A stretch of DNA of 64,000 nucleotides, from contig DJCM01000013.1 in the NCBI GenBank assembly GCA_002430545.1, positions 55,913 to 119,912 of the forward strand. Reading direction: 5' to 3'. The stretch comes from Flavobacteriaceae bacterium UBA5950 (lineage in GTDB: Bacteria > Bacteroidota > Bacteroidia > Flavobacteriales > Flavobacteriaceae). The notes beneath the pieces were generated by a model that did no database searches, was not told the origin of the DNA, and saw only the letters and a program-made list of their open reading frames with translations. Positions 62,282-64,000 of the stretch are shown piece by piece (positions within the stretch are counted from its first letter, which is position 1; each line of letters starts with the position of its first letter). Both the position numbers and the translations under genes were made by a program.

Positions 62282-63250
62282 TTAGAAAAATCTAGGCGTT
62301 AGTATACGTTCTCCTTTGCGAGGGATCGTAAATCTTAAAATCATCTCGTATGACCCTGAGCTAAACTTTTGAATGGCTGTGGTCTGATAGTCGTAGGCAA
62401 AGCCAACAAAGGCTCTGTCAGAAAGGGAGAAGCCTGCAATGGCACTAATGGCAGCATCGAGTCGATAGGCAGCTCCGAATGTAATTTTTTCGTTGAAGTA
62501 CACATTGGCTGATACATCCAATTGAACTGGTGATCCACGCACAACCTTGAGCATACCAGCAGGTTTGAGTTTGACCGAATCACTGATGTCAAATACATAA
62601 CCTGCAATAAAAAAGTAGTGCATCCTCTTTTTGGCCTCGGACGAAGCATAGGAAGTTCCACTTACTTCATAGGTGTTGGTTTTAAGGAAATTAGGTACCG
62701 AAAGCCCTGCATAAAACCTATCGTTATTGTAATAAATTCCTGCCCCAATTTGTGGGGACAACAATGATGTATTATCAGAGAATTGATCGTCACTTGCGTT
62801 GGCAAGATTGAGAAGTGAATAATCAACTTGTAGATTGCTTATCCCTACTTTTAATCCAAGTGTAATCTTGGAAACATAATCGTTAAAGAATGTGTATCCA
62901 TAATCTGCTGTGAGCCCTTGCTCTTTCGATGGTCCAATCACATCACTCACGATGGAAAGACCCAATGCGGTTTTGTTTCGACGACCAACAGGCGAACTGA
63001 TGGTAAAACTTCCCGTTTGAGGAGATCCTTCAAAATCGACCCATTGGGTACGTGTCAAGAAGCCAAAATTGACTGTTTCGATCGATCCGATATATGCTGG
63101 GTTCACAACTTGGGTATTGTACATGTGCATGGTGTACTGTGGATCTTGCTGTGCATTGGCATGTTTGGATACACCCAAAAGGAAAATCAAAAGCCACAGC
63201 ACTAAACACTTGGCTATTGGAAAGCTCGATATGTTTGATCTCCTGTTCAT
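62282..63250 (-). CDS. PorP/SprF family type IX secretion membrane protein
   Basis: The 322-residue protein has a signal peptide (VLWLLIFLLGVSKHANAQ) and the PorP/SprF opening QDPQYTMHMYNTQVVNPAYI with GFLTRTQWVDFEGSPQT. About fourteen amphipathic strands follow, ending in MILRFTIPRKGERI. Family members are outer-membrane barrels that pair with specific type B adhesins during T9SS secretion and attachment. The ATG at 63250 overlaps the adhesin stop codon, and the OmpA-family gene follows with no gap, so the three form one unit. The adhesin is its likely client. Confidence 0.93.
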   Translation of the reverse strand: MNRRSNISSFPIAKCLVLWLLIFLLGVSKHANAQQDPQYTMHMYNTQVVNPAYIGSIETVNFGFLTRTQWVDFEGSPQTGSFTISSPVGRRNKTALGLSIVSDVIGPSKEQGLTADYGYTFFNDYVSKITLGLKVGISNLQVDYSLLNLANASDDQFSDNTSLLSPQIGAGIYYNNDRFYAGLSVPNFLKTNTYEVSGTSYASSEAKKRMHYFFIAGYVFDISDSVKLKPAGMLKVVRGSPVQLDVSANVYFNEKITFGAAYRLDAAISAIAGFSLSDRAFVGFAYDYQTTAIQKFSSGSYEMILRFTIPRKGERILTPRFF

Positions 63251-64000
63251 CAATCTCGATTTATATATAAGTAGCCAGTATATCTTTCTCTTCCAGGGTT
63301 ATCTCCTTCAAATTCAATTACATAGAAGTAAGTTCCAACTGGAAGTTTTTGATTCTTAGTGATCGTCACTCGTCCCTCAGATATTCCCATAAAGAGCTTG
63401 TCGCCAATACCATATCCACTTGCTTCATAAACAACTACACCCCATCGGTTGAATATCTTCACTGTATTATTTGGATACTTTTCAATACCTGCGATTTTGA
63501 AATAATCATTGAATCCATCACTTCCAGGCGACATTCCATTGAAGACTTCAAAATCGCCATCAACAGGATTTTGGAAGAATGTAACAACTGTTGGGTCGTT
63601 GGTCGTGTTTCCATCTGTGTCATCGCCATCGTCTGATACATCAGTGATCGAATTGCCTGAAGGCGTTATTGCTGTTGCTGACGCTGTATTTGAGACCCCT
63701 CCTGCATTATCTGCTTGTGCATTGACTACAAAAGTTGCGGTGTAGGTTGCTATTTCACCAGCCAATAGGGTTCCGTCACCAGAACCAAGGTTTGCGCTCA
63801 CAAAGAATGGCCCTGAGGTCAATGTTAGGGCATTTCCGCTCAGGTCGCTAAAGTTATCATTGACGACCACCCCACTAAGCAATGTATTGCCAGTATTTTC
63901 CACAGTAATTAGGAAAGTAATAGTGTCCCCAAGACCTGTCGTTCCATTACCATTGTCTGCAATATTTGCAGTTTTAGTCACTTCAATAGATGGAACTTGC
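63250..64000 (-). CDS. Type IX secreted adhesin, C-terminal end only (type B sorting domain)
   Basis: The frame is open from base 64000 to a stop at 63250-63252, so the N-terminal part lies outside the window; 249 residues are visible. Residues 1 to about 125 form a DUF11-like repeat (VTKTANIADNGNG, FLITVENTGNTLLSGVVV, AGEIATYTATFVVN, VSNTASATA), and the preceding residues suggest further copies upstream. The end is a gliding-motility-associated, type B T9SS sorting domain (NGMSPGSDGFNDYFKIAGIE, then VKIFNRWGVVVYEASGYG, PVGTYFYVIEF and YTGYLYINRD). It should be secreted and held at the surface with the adjacent PorP/SprF protein. Confidence 0.92.
   Translation of the reverse strand, partial: QVPSIEVTKTANIADNGNGTTGLGDTITFLITVENTGNTLLSGVVVNDNFSDLSGNALTLTSGPFFVSANLGSGDGTLLAGEIATYTATFVVNAQADNAGGVSNTASATAITPSGNSITDVSDDGDDTDGNTTNDPTVVTFFQNPVDGDFEVFNGMSPGSDGFNDYFKIAGIEKYPNNTVKIFNRWGVVVYEASGYGIGDKLFMGISEGRVTITKNQKLPVGTYFYVIEFEGDNPGRERYTGYLYINRD

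Noticed and set aside
1..64000. Mobile elements, CRISPR array, prophage, toxin-antitoxin or defence system
   Set aside because: No transposase, integrase, regularly spaced repeats, phage structural genes or defence-family motifs were seen on either strand.

Overview
The window is a stretch of chromosome from a Bacteroidota bacterium, almost certainly class Flavobacteriia and probably a marine Flavobacteriaceae-like lineage. The pointers are alternative complex III genes, a one-membrane-subunit succinate dehydrogenase, a suf operon with sufT-like and DUF2480 genes, DUF4270, DUF3078, DUF2723 and PorP/SprF families, a type IX secretion type B adhesin, near absence of Shine-Dalgarno sequences, and repeated TAnnTTTG -7 promoter elements. 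I saw no insertion sequence, phage, CRISPR array, rRNA operon or integration site. The content is mostly core genome.

Layout. 1-3.6 kb (minus): the start of an alternative complex III operon, actA then actB, with actB running off the left edge. 3.8-8.6 kb: a small SPOR protein, then the minus-strand rimP-nusA-infB operon, whose leader holds a terminator-like hairpin. 8.7-16.9 kb: a sterol-desaturase-like membrane hydroxylase, tRNA-Gln, a DUF2723 membrane protein, a cysteine-less thioredoxin-fold protein and polA. 16.9-26.6 kb (plus): a translation cluster rplM-rpsI-rpsB-tsf-pyrH-frr, then an RND/MMPL permease, asnS and rpoN. 26.6-32.9 kb: a DUF4270 lipoprotein and a short glycogen-synthase-like protein (minus), divergent from panC-panD, a flippase-like membrane protein and radA (plus). 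32.9-39.5 kb: aldo/keto reductase, xth, a small outer-membrane protein, glyS, a truncated comF remnant, an Ig-like lipoprotein and a nitrilase-family amidase. 39.5-45.6 kb: sdhCAB, an aminopeptidase P and thiL. 45.8-52.5 kb: sufA-sufB-lipoprotein-sufC-sufD-sufS-sufE-sufT-DUF2480, a complete Fe-S assembly operon. This fits a chromosome that also encodes multi-heme and Fe-S respiratory complexes. 52.5-59.4 kb: DUF3078, an echA-queD-lpxH-hflX operon (minus), a HAD phosphatase, a flavodoxin-fold oxidoreductase, two tiny overlapping membrane-protein genes and a lipoprotein esterase. 59.4-64 kb (minus): a type IX secretion trio of adhesin (3' end only), PorP/SprF-like protein and OmpA-family protein.

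I do not find an unmistakable new multi-gene system. The best leads are modest: an OmpA-family T9SS accessory protein with an added C-terminal SPOR domain; ribosomal protein S2 carrying a Rho-N/SAP-like C-terminal module; an attenuator-like terminator between the promoter and start of rimP-nusA-infB; a small lipoprotein gene inside the suf operon; a decayed comF; and promoters placed so close to start codons that panD and glyS should give leaderless or nearly leaderless mRNAs.

No gene-free stretch exceeds about 300 bases. The longest gaps (3592-3803, 42972-43251, 45579-45826) are AT-rich and hold promoter-like elements and two AT palindromes. All family assignments come from reading translated sequence and recalled family features; no database search was run.
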